This document shows, in pieces, positions 9,656-22,797 of a stretch of DNA of 64,000 nt. The notes below the pieces were generated by a model that worked only from the letters and a program-made list of their open reading frames with translations, was not told where the DNA came from and did no database searches. Origin of the DNA: Trametopsis cervina. Lineage: Eukaryota; Basidiomycota; Agaricomycetes; Polyporales; Irpicaceae. The DNA lies in contig MU278354.1 of assembly GCA_022385755.1 (NCBI GenBank), positions 1 through 64,000 of the forward strand, read 5' to 3'. The translations under genes and the position numbers were made by a program. The number at the start of each line of letters is the position of its first letter. Position 1 is the first letter of the stretch.

Positions 9656-12526
9656 TTACATCATGAAACCGTCCTCCGTGTCATCCGCGCCCCAGCCGCC
9701 GACGATGACTTCGTCTTCGTGGACGTTGATGTCGTCGTGGCTGACAACGGGAGACGGTGCGCGCTCGGCTGGCGCGTCTTTGGGCTGGGGTGTTCCGTTG
9801 GTAGATGGGTTCGACGGCTTTGTTGTGGGTGCGGGAGCCTGGCCTGTGTACCAAGAGACCTGCACTGTTCCAACAATAGGGAGGTTCGGGCCCTTGGCAA
9901 GTCCCTGTAGAGTGAGGAATGAGTATCTGCCACGGCGTAAAGCGCAAAGGGTACGTACCTGCTCCGCAGCGGCGCGAGACCTGAACGAGACCAGGATGTC
10001 GCCATCGTCTGTCGTATCGACAGCTTCGACTTGACCCACAGTCTACACACAACGTAAATTTCTCGAGCACAAGATGAATTTGCATATGTGGCTTACCTCG
10101 TACCAGTCGCGCACGCCCTGCAGTTGGTCGCTGCTTGCACCCTTGACGAGAAGCTTCTTCGGTCGGTTGTCCAGCTTCATGCTGGCTCGGGGAGGTCCAC
10201 CGCGCATCGCACCACGGTAGAAGCTCCGTCCTCCTCCTCTACCTCTTCCGCGGTACGGACGGTACCCAGAGCCAGCGTACGGAGCTGCGCCATCAGCCGC
10301 GCTCTCGCCGATACCCAGACTAGCAGCCTACAGGGAAATGTCCATGTCAGTCAATAAACATTGTAACAAGCATGCCGGGCAAGCTTGCCTCAGCCTTGAG
10401 CTTCGCCAGCCGTGCCTTCAACTCATCGGTGCTCTCCTCTCCTTCGACTTCCGTCGATGTGACAACGCTGTGTATTTCGAGCTCCTTGTCCAAACGTTCC
10501 CTCTCCTTTGCCTCCCGATCATCTATGCGAGGCGTAGAACCTCTCGACGCCTTTCCTGGTGCCGCAGGAATAGACGGGGTAGAAGGCTCAGCCTTGGGCG
10601 CAGGAGATGCTCCAGGTTTCATCTCTTCGTTGAGCTTCCGTAGCCGTCCCATAATCTTCTTCTTGTCTTCCGCCGAGGCGGTAGACAGCATGCTCATAAG
10701 AGACTTTTGTTCGGCGATCTGCTGTTCGAGAAGCTGTTGCTTGGCAGCGAGAGCGGACACCGTGGATGACGTTGACGTCGTGGCTTTTCGGGGTGCGGGC
10801 GAGGGTGACGGGCGGGATACGTCCATCGGGGTACTTGTTGACGGCTGGGGAGGTGGCACGGCATCTTTGGTGGCGACTTTCGCGACGAGGTCCGCTGAGG
10901 CAGCCAGTAGACGCGTTCCCTTCTGACCATGCCCCTCCATTGGTCGATGCCAGAACACCTTGACGAACCGGTTTCCAAACACGGCGTCCTCTGACTTCCA
11001 AGCCTTGAATGCCTCCTGGTGCTCCGCGAAACTGACCAGAGCTTTGGACGTAGAAGGGTCGACCGCGACATTCGTTACAGTCCCGAATTTCTTAAACCAG
11101 TCGTTTATTGAGCCGAGACTGAGTTTGTCCTCGGGGATCTTCTCCACGACCAAGGTTTTATCGTTACGTCGTTCTGGCCGGAAGCTGGCAGCGTCGGCAA
11201 AGGTTCCTCGCGGCCCTCCTCTATGCTGTCGGAAGCCACCGTTTCTCTGGCCTGCCATGGGGTTCGGTGGAAGTGACATTTCTACGTCCTGCATCTGCAT
11301 CGGAGGCGCAACCATTTCGGGTAAGCTTGGTCTATCCTGTTGCATAGGCACCGGGAGACCCGGACCAGGGCCATCCGCAGATTGCTCATCCGGCGGTAGC
11401 CGAGGTGTGAGGTCCTGTATCACAGGAAGCTCTCCTGGTTTGCGAAGGAGCGAACCATTCACTTCCGCGTCTCGATGCAAGAGGGGGGCCCGTTGATGTG
11501 GTACCTTTCCATTTGGCACACCCATTATTCCACCCGCCATTGGACGCATATCCATTCGCTCATGAGGATTGTATTGTGCCGGGTTTGGCACGCCCATAGG
11601 GAAGGGAACCATGGGGTTATACCCTGGCATTCCATTCATGGGGAATATTGGACCAGGGATAACGGCATCTTCTCCGTGGCTGTATTTGCAGAATGCCCCT
11701 CGAGCACAATAGCCATTATCTATGGGGAAATGAGATCGTTAAGGGTCTGAGGGCGAGAAATACCGCATACTGTGATAGTCTCGGCAAATCCCTCTAACAC
11801 GGTCTGGCGGCCGATACCCTCGCCCATTCATCCCCCCAGTCATCTCCATAGAAGGGTCTATGCCGCCGTCCATGTAATCTGCTCTCCCAGAAATCATCAT
11901 CCTTCCCCCACGCTCCCCTCTCGTCCATGAGCCCCGGTCTGGCCTGCCGTACCTCTGGAAATTGCCGTCTTCATTTAGTCTCGGCCCCTTCGGTGCTCTA
12001 TAGTCCTGATCCTCCTGGTCAAGACTTCGTTTCCTGCCTCTGTCCGGAGATATGTGTTCTGATGGCGTGACTAAGTCTAAGGGTATCGGAATGCCAATGT
12101 CCATAGATGCATTGGTAGAGGGTCCTGACGAAGCTTCGGGGGGTGAAGTCGCTACATATGGTAGGTATGATTTTGTTCGCAAAGCCGTAAAGAGCGTCTG
12201 AATGAATGAAGAAGTTTCTGAAAGTATAATTGTCAGGGAAGAAGAGGCGGAAAGGTCATTCGATGGTGAATGCGTACCCTTCTCAAGAAACTCCTCCAAC
12301 TGCGAAGTAAGCTCTTGCCGTAGGTCGGCCTCCGGAGCGTTATGCTTGAGTAAGGCTAGTATATAGTCTGCCAGAGCTCCTGGTTCCGCATCACAGCTGT
12401 AGGAATGGCAAACTCACTTGTCAGTAGACCAATAAGGTAACAATAAAAATATGAAGCGTACATAGGTTCCAATGTCCTGACAAGCCATGGCCTAAGATGT
12501 GCGGCCGCCTCCGCGTCGAGGAACAT
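9656..12526 (-). CDS. RBM26/27-type PWI-like, CCCH and RRM protein
   Basis: This nuclear RNA-binding protein is of the RBM26/RBM27 (S. pombe Rmn1) family, linked to poly(A) RNA turnover adaptors. Seven exons (12462-12526, 12278-12396, 11771-12217, 10389-11719, 10097-10327, 9959-10042, 9656-9904) give 841 residues. The N-terminus has the PWI-like module typical of the family (LEPICDAEPGALADYILALL, then ETSSFIQTLFTALRTKSYLP). A CCCH finger is completed by splicing: C206-x8-C215-x5-C221-x3-H225. RRM1 is at about 398-467 (KTLVVEKIP...VKVFWHRP). A coiled coil (LAAKQQLLEQQIAEQKSLMS) follows, then an RGG-type stretch and RRM2 (KKLLVKGASSDQL...GTVQVSWY). Intron 4 appears to use a GC donor (GAG|GCAAGC). 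All junction phases agree, so the model is firm. Confidence 0.93.
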
Positions 12527-14403
12527 CAAATATATGCGGGAGGTTGTAGTTGGATGAAGATATGCAGGTTATGGCTAGTGCTGTCAGCCAAAGACAGTGA
12601 ACGAACAGAGCAACGAGCACAACGGCCAAGAATCCAGCGTTCATGCAAGTTGGCGCTGCTCCGGCAACTCAATTAATCGGATAATGCCGAGATCCACGTG
12701 ATATTAGTCATACGTACTGATCGTATACTCGCTCAGTACAATGCTAGAAGTGTATCCTGTGAATTCTGAAAGCCAGAACTCCAACAGGGTGGGGAACATG
12801 TATGCAAGCCTTGTTGTATAGTACGCATCCAATCGCATCTCTGATCATCGGTTCATAACGACAGTGTTGATAATCGCACGGCAAACGTGAATTCATTGGT
12901 ATTCACGGTAATGTACACAGCTCGGGAACCATGTGGAAATATGTACCTTACCATGACGTAGAACGGCCTCGTACGTGGCGAGGGAAGAGTTGGTTAGTAG
13001 GACGTACCATAGGACAACCCAGGCCACCAGACCGCGGACTTCAGACCAATCACGGGAGCATCGGATACTTGTAGGACCTTTGGCACTCCGTCAGTCTGCG
13101 GTCTGTGTTAAACCGCAGATTACACAGCAGACTGTTCCAAAAAAAAAAAGCGTGACAGTGTTCCTCGGTCGAATTTGGTGCAGTACACACTGCTCGCGGA
13201 AGTGCTTGGCATGACCTAAATATACCGTTGCCTGCGATTGGGATGCGTTGATGAGACGAACGTGCAACCAGTTCCCGAGTCGGGCGACTAAGAGCTGGCT
13301 CGGGGACGCTTGGCGTCGTGAGAGCGAGATAGGAGAGCAACGAAACACCGAGAAAGCTCGAATAGCGCAGGGGCAATAGGCGTCGGCGGAACTCCTTGAC
13401 AGCCGTGGGGGCACCACATGATGTTGCCAGGAACCAACAGGACACATGGAGGTCACAGGGTTACGGAGCGGCGGTCTAGGAGTAGCGTGCCCCCAGCGAT
13501 GAGCGATGGAGAGGACGATGGCGTTCAACTGGATAAGTATGATGAGATTAACATTATGAGGCATAGCTGGGTTGCCTACCGAGTCGTGAGAGGGAATCCA
13601 CCATCACGGCCATGAGTGAAGACGTTGATGTGCCAGAAGGTCGCCGCCGGAGACAGCACTGGTCGAGAGATGGGGTACATTGGTCCGTTCCCTCCAACAA
13701 GGGTCCTGGAGAGTGTAATTTGCATAGCGGTATACAGTCGACCATTTAACCAGCAGAGAGCAGTAACCACAGTAGGAGAGGCCTGAGAATACCTCCAGGA
13801 ATGCGAGGGAGCAGTCCTCAACAACAGCGGGCTCCTGTGACGGTGGACAGAGTGAAGCAGGTAGGGAGGTACAAGAAGTGATACGCGAGCGTCTGCCGGG
13901 GTCTGCAAGCTTTATACGGATGGAGAGGCATTTCCGCGCTCCGCAAATTTGCGATTGGTCCATCAATTGCCGGCTGCTAACCAAATCCCCAAATCCAGTT
14001 GTCACTAAGTTCAAGTCAGTCTGCCAGTGAAGATAATGCACTTCTCCCTATTCTGCTATGATCGTACGGTAATCCGTACATTGCCTCCAGGATGTGACCC
14101 ATATGTAGGAGATCCACGACTAACGAACGTGTTCGTATCTCCATCTTGCAGTTCGGCTCTCAACTTACTGCACACGTGAGTAAACACGCCTCTTCCTCCA
14201 TGTTTGCACAGCAGCTACCCATCGTGGTTCCTGGGGCTCACCTGTTCCCTCATGGATCTCATATTGTCTCATAATACATAGATGAATGCTATACCAAAGT
14301 TCCTGCGGCACGCTGATACAAGCTCGACTCAGCGTGCACGCTGTATCCAGTATAAGAACCGGGCCTAGCAGACACTTCGACAGTAAGCACACTCTACGGC
14401 TCG
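12527..14403. other. 1.9 kb without a supported gene
   Basis: Several medium frames exist on the minus strand (the largest 13604-14041 and 13091-13564). None shows a family motif, a credible signal peptide or a consistent splice pattern. A TATAAA-like site is present on the minus strand near 13908-13915. A run of eleven A follows a short repeat of CAGTCTGC/GCAGACTG near 13091-13148, which could be the degraded tail of a mobile element. I see a possible decayed gene but cannot support one. Confidence 0.4.
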
Positions 14404-15743
14404 ATGCATCGATTGCACCCTCGCATAATTCACCGCGCTGAAGGCGCAGCGCGCCCTCTCTCACTACCCGTAAGGGGTGGCATCAGCGATGTCATCTCCT
14501 ATATCTCACAACTCGATGTCCAGGGCATCGAGGATCTCCAATCCAGGGCTCACAACAAGGACGAGGACCAGGTTCGCACTGATGAAGAACTTGCGTGGGC
14601 TTTATTTGCGGAGGAGGCCCAGGGGCTTCTAAATGTTGTGAAGGACAGAGCCTTAGAAGACGAATCCGACGAGTCCAGTACCCACTCCATCTTAGAAGAG
14701 CTGGAGGCAATGGAAGAGGCAGCAAGATACGACCGCCTCGTTGCCCTCGCCATATACGAGGGAGAGCCAATTCCTCCTCGTCCGCGACGCCCTACCAGAT
14801 CCCGTGCAGGCCCTTCATTAGTACCACAAATAAGTCATGAAGATGACGACAGCGACGACAACGACGGAGAAGCGGAAGAAGAGTATGTTCCGATTTAACC
14901 TCCTTTCCGTGCGATTAATCATTATTTGTATCTTAGTTCTTCAGATGAAAGCAGCGCTGCTGGAGAGCACTTGTGGCTACCCCCAATGCTCGCGACTGAG
15001 AGGAACGATTCCGACGTTCAAGAAACCCCAGCCTTTTTTTCATCCCCCGAACCCATATCTCGCTCTTTGAGCGAGACTTCAAGCGATGCAGAACATTATG
15101 AGCGAGAGGAAACGTGAGCTGTCTTTCTATACAAGACGCGTGATTGCTCTGAGCGAACATATCTCACAGCTGTACAGTCTGCGGAGACTCTGCCCCCTAC
15201 ACCTACACCGCGCCGTGCGGACATTCCTTTGACACGGAATGCCTGGACCTCATGTTCCGAAATGCAACCAAAGACGAGAGCCTGTATCCGCCCAAGTGCT
15301 GTCAAGAGCGCATCCCAACCTCAGAGGCATCTGACTACCTCGGTAGACAAACCGTGGATGCCTTTCTACGGAAGTCTATCGAATTCGACACACCCAATCG
15401 GGTTTACTGCCACAAGCCGCGTTGCTCCGCTTTCCTGGGCGCAGCGGCTGACGAGGCAATTTCGCTCGAATGCCCTGAATGCTCCGCAGAAACATGCGCG
15501 TCCTGCAAGGCAGCAGCGCACTCGACATCCGACTGCTCTGACACGCAAGAGCTCAACGACATGGCGAAGGACATGAACAAGCGACAGGGCTGGCAAAGGT
15601 GTCCGTCCTGTCATCATCTCGTCGAGAAGGCCGAAGGGTGTCACCACATTACTTGCATATGCAGTCAACAGTTCTGCTATTTGTGCGCAGTCCCTTGGAA
15701 GGGGTGTGACTGCCCTCAGTTCGACGTCCCTGCCGATGTATAG
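14404..15743 (+). CDS. RBR-type E3 ubiquitin ligase
   Basis: RBR ligases take ubiquitin from an E2 onto a RING2 cysteine before transfer. Exons 14404-14882, 14937-15113 and 15170-15743 keep frame and give 409 residues. The N-terminal half is acidic and Ser-rich with a helical stretch (TDEELAWALFAEEAQGLL). The RBR module starts exactly at the third exon with CTVCGDSAPYTYTAPCGHSF. The IBR region (CHKPRCSAFLG...CPECSAETCASCKAAAH) and RING2 (CPSCHHLVEKAEGCHHITC...CYLCAVPWKGC) follow. In RING2, C in GCHHITC is the candidate catalytic cysteine. The first exon's start is the weak point: the ATG at 14404 precedes a possible GTAAGG donor, so the true start may differ. The gene is divergent from nothing nearby and convergent with the helicase at 15882. 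Confidence 0.88.
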
Positions 15744-15881
15744 AAGTGTATCACTACGCCCACGATTCTGCAATGTACTCGGTGTAACAGTAGATTGAAT
15801 GTATTTTATGTAGCATCTCACGCAACAGTGACTCGGCACCGTAACAATTATATACATTGTATTCTAGGAAGTCCTGCGCGC

Positions 15882-18800
15882 TCACAAATCACTTAACAAT
15901 CGACTATCGTCAGCATACGATATCTCCGCATCGTCCTCCACAACGAAACTCCCGAAATGATAGTAATCATCCGAATTCTGCTCCTGCGGGGGTGAGCTAG
16001 AAAGCAGGATCCTTCGGCGAGATTCCGCATGTGTTGGAAGCACGCCTCCGCCGCGCCGCACAGGCCTCTGGGCAAACGCGGGCATGCTGCCCCCCGGAGC
16101 CTGGGTCATCAAGCTTCGACGATACACGGCGGTCTGGTTGTAGGATGGAGAGGCTTGAGTCTGGGTGTTATCCACAATGAACCCTCTGTCGCACTCGCTG
16201 AGACCATCTTCGTCCTCCGTGCCACCCGCGCTCATCTCATCGCCCGAATGCCCAGCCTCCACATCAATCCAAGGATTATGCTTCTGGGCTTCAACTACAT
16301 CAGCAAATTTCCGCTTCTTCCTCTTCAGCTGCGGACTGCTGGACACAGCATCAGGCTCTTCTGACCGTTGTCGGTGAAGACGTTTCTTCGTGGGAGGGAC
16401 GGTGGCCAAAGGAGAAGAATCGAACAATTCCACCTGGACCTTCTTCTTTGTTTGGTTGCCTGGGCGGCGGACTGCGAACGTCAGCGCGGGAGGGGACATC
16501 TCATCATCATTATCAACATTGGGAGCTGATGGCGAGGACTTTATGGGAGCACCAAATCGAGTAGGCAGAGCCGGAGGAGGCATACCTAGCCGGGGGACGC
16601 TGGCTTTGGGCCCTAGCTGACGAGGCTTGATACCGTTCAGCATATCAGATAGCACAGGCGAGCTTCCATATAATTCTGGGGAAGATAAGGCCCGTGTGTA
16701 GCCTACTACCTCAATGTCGGTGTCGCTAGCAGTCTCCACTGTCGTGACGGGCAGGTCTTCTATCGGTTGTAGCAGTGGTGAAGAGCCCGCCACTTGTAGG
16801 TTGAGCTCTTCGTCGTCATCCAGCAGCCAAGCTATACTCGAGTCAGGATTGACACCCTCTTCGCCGGCTTCTGCGGGAGGAGAAGATGGCAGTCCATTGC
16901 TATGTGAACGCGAGGGGGAAGCCATAACATTTTCGGCCTTACGCGGAATGCGAGGCAGCGAAGGGGGCCAATCGAAGATAACCGACGAGCTACGTTGTCG
17001 AGGAGCAGCCGGTTCAACTACACCGTCGCTTGCAGGAGCTGTACCAGGAGGCGATATAGGTGAATCAGGTTGCTCAAGTTCCGCCTGGTGTAGAGAAGGC
17101 CCTCGTGGACTGAGCCGTAAAGAACCTGTTTGTGGTGGAGAAGAAGACAACTCGATTGATGGTAGCCGTCGTGCAAGTTTCGGCCTCGGAGGGGTAGCAG
17201 GTAGCGAAGGTGAGGGCGAGATGGGCGGCACAGACAAAGTTGGTTTCGTCTGGGTTTTCCGCGTAAAGCTTGTCTTTGGCTTTGCTTTTGACGGAGGAGC
17301 AATGCTGACACCATGCAGGATAGACTCGTCGTCTGAGTCATCTCGACCTGCCGCGTCAAAGTCTCTCGCCACGGGCTCGTGTTCATCACTCTCCTTCTTC
17401 CTGCCTTTCGAACCTCGAGCGGCTCCCGAAGGCTTCGGCATCGTCTTGGATTGCCGCAGCTTCTTTGTGGGTTTCTCAGATGGGGCAGGCATCGATACTG
17501 TCCTGCGAATTCCAGTAACGCCGGCAGCGATTTCGAGATCATCCGAGTCGTCCTGTCCTGCGAATTCGTCGAACTCTACTACTTTCTTGCGCTTCTTCGT
17601 CCCCTTCTTCAACAGATCTTTGACACTGACGAAAGTTGTGGACGCGCCAGTGGGGATGTTCCGCATCATATCGTCGTTTCGTACCCTCTTAGCCACCTTC
17701 GATGACGGAGACCTGGGAGTCTTCTTTGCTTGAGCATCCTCTCGAACATATTCTTCGATCTCCATGACCATCTCGACGCATTCCGGTTTCAGATGAGCTG
17801 GGATCAGCCGCTCGACGTCATCATATAACTCCAGATGCTCAGCTTTGATGATAAAGCGCTGAACGTCCTTGTAGTTATCATCGGCCCTGTCCCAGTTGCG
17901 TTCTTCGCGATCTTCACTCAAGAGGACATGAACATAGCCTTCACGTTTCCGGCCGGTACGTCCGATACGTTGCAACTAGGCCGAGTTGTGAGATTTACAC
18001 ATCAGGATACAGAGATTTGGCTTGGCTAACCATACGAATAGGAGTCTTCTGTGCATCGTAGCACACAATCATATCGATCTCGCCGATGTCAAGACCCTCT
18101 TCTCCGATCGAGGTGGACACTAGGACGTTAAACTCGCCGTTTTTGAAGCGTTTGATCACCTGTGGTTATAGTAAGAACACGGATGTCTACCATAAAGACC
18201 TGCATACATCCAATTGCTCCTTTTGTCCGTATCCCTTCTTGCCATTTTTGTCGGTGCCTTGACCAATGAAGGGGACCGCTCTGATTAATGGCTTATCATT
18301 GTTGAGAAACGCAACAACTTCGTCTACGCATTGTCTGTAAGAGACAAACACCATGACTCTCGAGTCTCCTGAGAGATCGGCGCCGCCACCCGCCGCTTGT
18401 GCGTCTTCCTTGTCGAATCTCTTCTGGGCGAAGTGTTCGATAAGTAGCGCTTTCAGCTTCTCCATCTTCGGATGCGGGCTAAACCCGCCAGGGCGACCCC
18501 TTTGCACTTCAAGCTCCTGTAGAACATCCTGAAGTTTCGTATCCTTCTGGTACTGGTTAGTTTTCGACTTTCCCCCTGTTTGTTTGCCAGTGGTAGCATT
18601 GACGCCAGAAGATAGCTCCTGTAGAGACGTGTAGCACAGATCAAGACTTCCTTCGATCTACCTTGCGGTCAGTCGCGCATGGCGTGAAGAACATCATTCC
18701 ACGCACTAGATATCCCATCACCCGTGCAAGCGCACCCAGTTTCGAGAGTACGGAGAAAGCCCATTGATTACCACCACGAGCCCCGTGAAGTGCGCTCAAT

Positions 18801-20543
18801 GCTCTGTTACAGCTGAATGGATGTAGAGAGACGGGGTTAGGATTCCCGTACAGAAGCTTCGCGTTGTACAGTTTTTGTATCATCGGCTGCATAACATGAA
18901 ACCGTCAAAATGTCTGCCAATGTTAACAGAGCTGACGAACTTACTGTCATGACTTCTGAGAGTGCGTCTCGGATAGTTATTATGTCTTCACTCATGGGAA
19001 TAATATGCTGTTTGATATGTTTCTTGTGCAAGTACGGCGCAAGGTCAAGGCTCTGCTCATCACGAATTTCGATGTGACTAATGTGCAAGGCGTCCACTAT
19101 AGCTTGAACGGCTTCTGGCTTGCCTCCGGGGGTAGCTGTGAGCGCAAGAACACGAAAATGTGGATTCTTCGCCATAAGATAGCGGATGACCTGTGCGTAT
19201 GCATAGTCGCCGGTACCCTTATGAGCCTCATCTACGAAAAGAACATGAGCTCGACCAAAGAGAAGCACTGATGTAATGTATAACCTACCGATGACTAATA
19301 ATACTATGTCTGACGGATCGCGGTTGTCACTCTTCAGATCGTTCATGAGGGTCTGGGGTGTCATATAAAACACTCTCTTCTCCTGCCACTAGGGGACGCT
19401 GAGAATAAGAATACCTCATACATGCACAACTTGTGTACTCACAGCCTTGGCTCGCATGGCGCGTGGGTTCTGACCTGTTAGTTCCGCAGCGTGAGTGCCT
19501 GGAATGCCGCACGTCTTGTGGCATGCTTCAATCTGTTGGGCTACAAGAGGTTTGGTAGGGGCAACAAAAACAACTTTGCCCTCCGGGAACCATGTATAAA
19601 CTGAGGGCGGATTAGACCTCATTCGAACAAACGTGGACTGGAGCCCTCACAATTTAACATGACCACACCGGCTATGAAAGTCTTGCCGAGGCCTGTCGGG
19701 AGAGCCACGAGTGTGTTGTCAAACAGACATCGTTTGACAATATTAAATTGATAGTCTCGTCGAGGCTGGTTCAAAGGGTAGATCCATCGCCGAGCGGTCA
19801 GGAGATCCGCTTGAAGTTTCATAGGGGGAGGCTGAACTCGCTCTTATCAGGCCATCACACCAAAGAGCACTATAGAGCACATACCGGGCTGTCAAATTCA
19901 TCAGTTTATGTATCTCTAGACCCTATTGGTAAGCTACATACCCAACAGACACGAATGGTGCAGGGAATTGTTCAAACTCTTCTGGGACGTCCTCCTCTTC
20001 CTCTTCCTCTCCTTCAAACGATCCTCGCTCCTTCCCTTTGGCGCTGTGCGGTTTCTTCCATCCGGTCTTAGCAAACGCTGTGTGGTCCCATTGCTTCGTC
20101 TTCTTCGGTTGGCCAACAAAACAGTTATTCCCATTGGAATTATGGCGTTGCACCGGATGTTTTGAACTAGCAGACTCTTTATGCGCTTCTGCAACCACCC
20201 CACCATCTAATGTAGTCTGTATGGTGGCTCGAGACGTTGTACGAGTAAACGACCTGCTGGGGCCTGCGACAGGAGCACGGTTTCGGGATGCACCATTCCT
20301 CACTTGAGCTATGACTTCTACCTCGTCGTCACTGAGCTGAATGAGCTCGGGATCGTCTGAGCCCGTAATTTCGATGACCGTAGGAGTGGGGCCAGTCCTT
20401 CTCGTTGTTACAGGAGGGCGAGCTTGGTGCAGTCGGAGTGGTGATCGTGGCGCAGCCTCGGCTTTCAAGTGAGATGCTTCGATAGCATCTACCTGCTGCA
20501 AAAATGCTGAGTCGAGTTCATCAAAATATTCGTCTGAACTCAT
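15882..20543 (-). CDS. MPH1: MPH1/FANCM-type DNA helicase
   Basis: This is an ATP-dependent 3'-5' DNA helicase that remodels replication forks and D-loops, the fungal FANCM ortholog acting in the nucleus. The N-terminal exon (to 20543) is Ser/Thr-rich and acidic. The motor follows in order: Q-motif-like [12 protein letters not shown], Walker A LPTGLGKT, motif Ia [12 protein letters not shown] box [11 protein letters not shown] (the Asp codon is formed across a splice), [11 protein letters not shown], an insert region typical of the family, and in the C-terminal lobe [20 protein letters not shown] and [12 protein letters not shown]. After the motor comes a long disordered tail of about 650 residues encoded in 15882-17990 with many SSPP repeats. 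I estimate about 1,300 residues and a dozen introns. Start [14 protein letters not shown] is the first ATG. Confidence 0.92.
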
Positions 20544-20809
20544 TGCGTAGGTAAGGGAAAGGTGAAAAGGGTAACAGCTCAGCCGACGAAGACGCGACTG
20601 TGCACTGAACTGAGCGCGTCAGACGCGTCAATCACGTGATCATGATGCGCTCCAATAAAGCTTCGCAATATTGCCGACCAGATGCCGCTTTGAGCTTCTC
20701 GTGTACCAGGTGACGGCCTGCTCCTACTACTCCCTCTTCAACTGCATCCTCCTCCCCGCGTGTTCGCTCACATACATACCCTCAACATCGCCACTCGCAA
20801 TCGAAACAC

Positions 20810-22403
20810 ATGTCGACAGAGTCCATTGCACGTTGGAATGCTATCCCAATGGACCGAACAGAGGTCATAAGAGACCCAGATACGTTGAAGGTACTCCCAT
20901 TGTGTCTATGGCGCCATTAAACATCCCCTGCACTGCCGTCTTCTCCTTCGTTCCTCTCAGCGCTCAAGAGATGACATGGAAGCCGACGACAGCGATGATA
21001 ATGTCTCCCTCGTCTCCCGTACGCCCTCCCCGCCACCCCAAGCTGACCAAATGGAAGTGGACAAGTACGACAACTATCATCGCGGAGTGGAGCGCGAAGT
21101 TATCACCGTTGATACCAAGATTGGAAGTAGCAACAAGGGTTTTGCCATGCTTGCGAAACTGGGCTGGGTTGAAGGACAGCCACTAGGTTTATCGTCAGAC
21201 GGTGAGCCAACGTGCCTGTTTTGAGCTCATAGAAATTGATGTCATCTTCAGGTCGAGTTGAACCAGTTCCATTTGTCATCAAAAATGACTCTACCGGCTT
21301 GGGCAAGACTACTCAGGATGTCCGCATGATTGAAACCACTGTGTCTCAGCGCCGTGAATTAGACTCAGAGCGGCAGACCAAGGAGACCGAAGATCAGCGG
21401 AAAATACGAGAGGTACGCGCGGATAGTTCCTTCATAATGCGACTTTCAATAAATAATTTCCGCTCCTTCCCCGGTGTAGGAAACTGTGGCGAAACAGATC
21501 GCAGTAAAGTCTGAAATATCGAGTATCCTACGGCCGTTCTATTGCGAACTGTGCGACAAACAGTTCAAGAACGTCGCACAATATGACGAGCACACCAATT
21601 CCTACGCGCATCATCACAAGGCTCGTCTTCGCGACATGCAAGCTGCCCAGCGCGCAACCTTCGCCAGTGACGCAGACAAACGGAAAGAAAAGGAACGCAA
21701 GCGAGAGGAGAAAGAGCTGCGGAAGATGGCCAAAGCGGTTGGCGTCAAAATGCCGAAACCACCTACGTTGACAGCTCCGACTGCTCCTGAACCACCCGCT
21801 GATCCCATAACTCAGCTCGGTCACACGCAGCCGGGGGCTCAGAGCGGCGGTCGGGTATCTGCTGCTGAACCATCCTCGTCCGCCCCTATCGTCCCTTCGA
21901 CAAGCTCTTCCGCAGTGTCGAGGCCCGGTTTCTCGAGCGTTCCGTCTTATCAACAGAGCGAAGACTGGACCTCTGCCTCGCATCCAAACTCAGCCGCATC
22001 CTCCGGAAGCTCAGCCCCCGCGTTCCGCACAGCTGGCTATACATCCCTCGATACCGGCAGCTCACTGCCCCCAATGCCTTCGCAGGCACCTCCCCCACCA
22101 ACAGCTGCGCCTGCACCTCCTCCCCCTAACACTAGCGCCCGAAGTGGATGGTCATCGGTCTCGACACCTTCACAGCCTCTCATACCTGCGGTTCCAGCAG
22201 CTGTTGAAGGCTGGTCCGGTGCAGCTCCTGCTGTGCCTACTGTCTCTGCCTCGACTGCGGGATCTTTAGGGACACCTGGTATAGTTCAGCCTGGTCAACC
22301 GGCGCAACCTCCAGCTTCGAAACCAAAAGCTGTTGCCCAACGTCAAGAAGCAGCACGTTCCGGTTGGCAGCAGTTCAAGTCAGGTGGATCTCGTAGACGT
22401 TAA
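20810..22403 (+). CDS. G-patch and C2H2 zinc-finger protein
   Basis: Four exons (20810-20890, 20961-21201, 21252-21412, 21480-22403) join in frame to 468 residues. The start MSTESIARWNAIPMDRTEVI is the usual beginning of fungal members. A G-patch-like domain spans about residues 83-125 (KGFAMLAKLGWVEGQPLG ... NDSTGLGK). A C2H2 finger of the U1/matrin sort follows (C183-x2-C186...H199-x5-H205, in FYCELCDKQFKNVAQYDEH). Next come a basic coiled coil (KRKEKERKREEKELRKMAK) and a Pro/Ala/Ser-rich disordered tail ending in GGSRRR. G-patch proteins commonly activate DEAH RNA helicases, so a pre-mRNA processing role similar to GPATCH8-type proteins is likely by inference. The gene is head-to-head with the helicase at 20543, with a 266-bp shared promoter. 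Confidence 0.9.
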
Positions 22404-22797
22404 GGACATATAATTCTCGAAATAGTACTGCTGGTTATTGTCACTATACGCATTGTTGTTAACGCTATTCTTGCATTCACGCTCTACTCAAGTTGTCGAT
22501 GCCATTGTCAATAAGTTACATGTTCTGCACCCAGGTTGTGTCTACGGGACAAACGTTTCGAGAAAAGAAATTGGTACTACTACTTAACAAAGCTAATACA
22601 ATGACTTTAAGTTGCCTGTATGAGGAGGGAATAAAGTAACTACTTGCGAAAAAAACAGATAGCAGAAGGATGAGAGCGAAATGCAAGATCGCAAACAGCT
22701 GTGCTACGAACAAACTGTGCATCGGAAAAGCCACCAATGAGACCGAGAGAAGTACAGGAGAAAAGCAAACGACGAGTTGGACACGCTAGCCGCGTAT
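22404..22797. other. Convergent 3' intergenic region
   Basis: The 394 bp are AT-rich, between the convergent G-patch and BET genes. No gene is seen. Confidence 0.55.

Noticed and set aside
16714..17733. 339-codon plus-strand frame
   Set aside because: It is antisense to the Ser/Pro-rich tail of the MPH1-type gene, has a low-complexity Ser/Gly product and no motif; open only because of codon bias.
20671..21186. 171-codon frame over the G-patch gene start
   Set aside because: It conflicts with the spliced G-patch gene, which has a domain match and consistent junctions in another frame.
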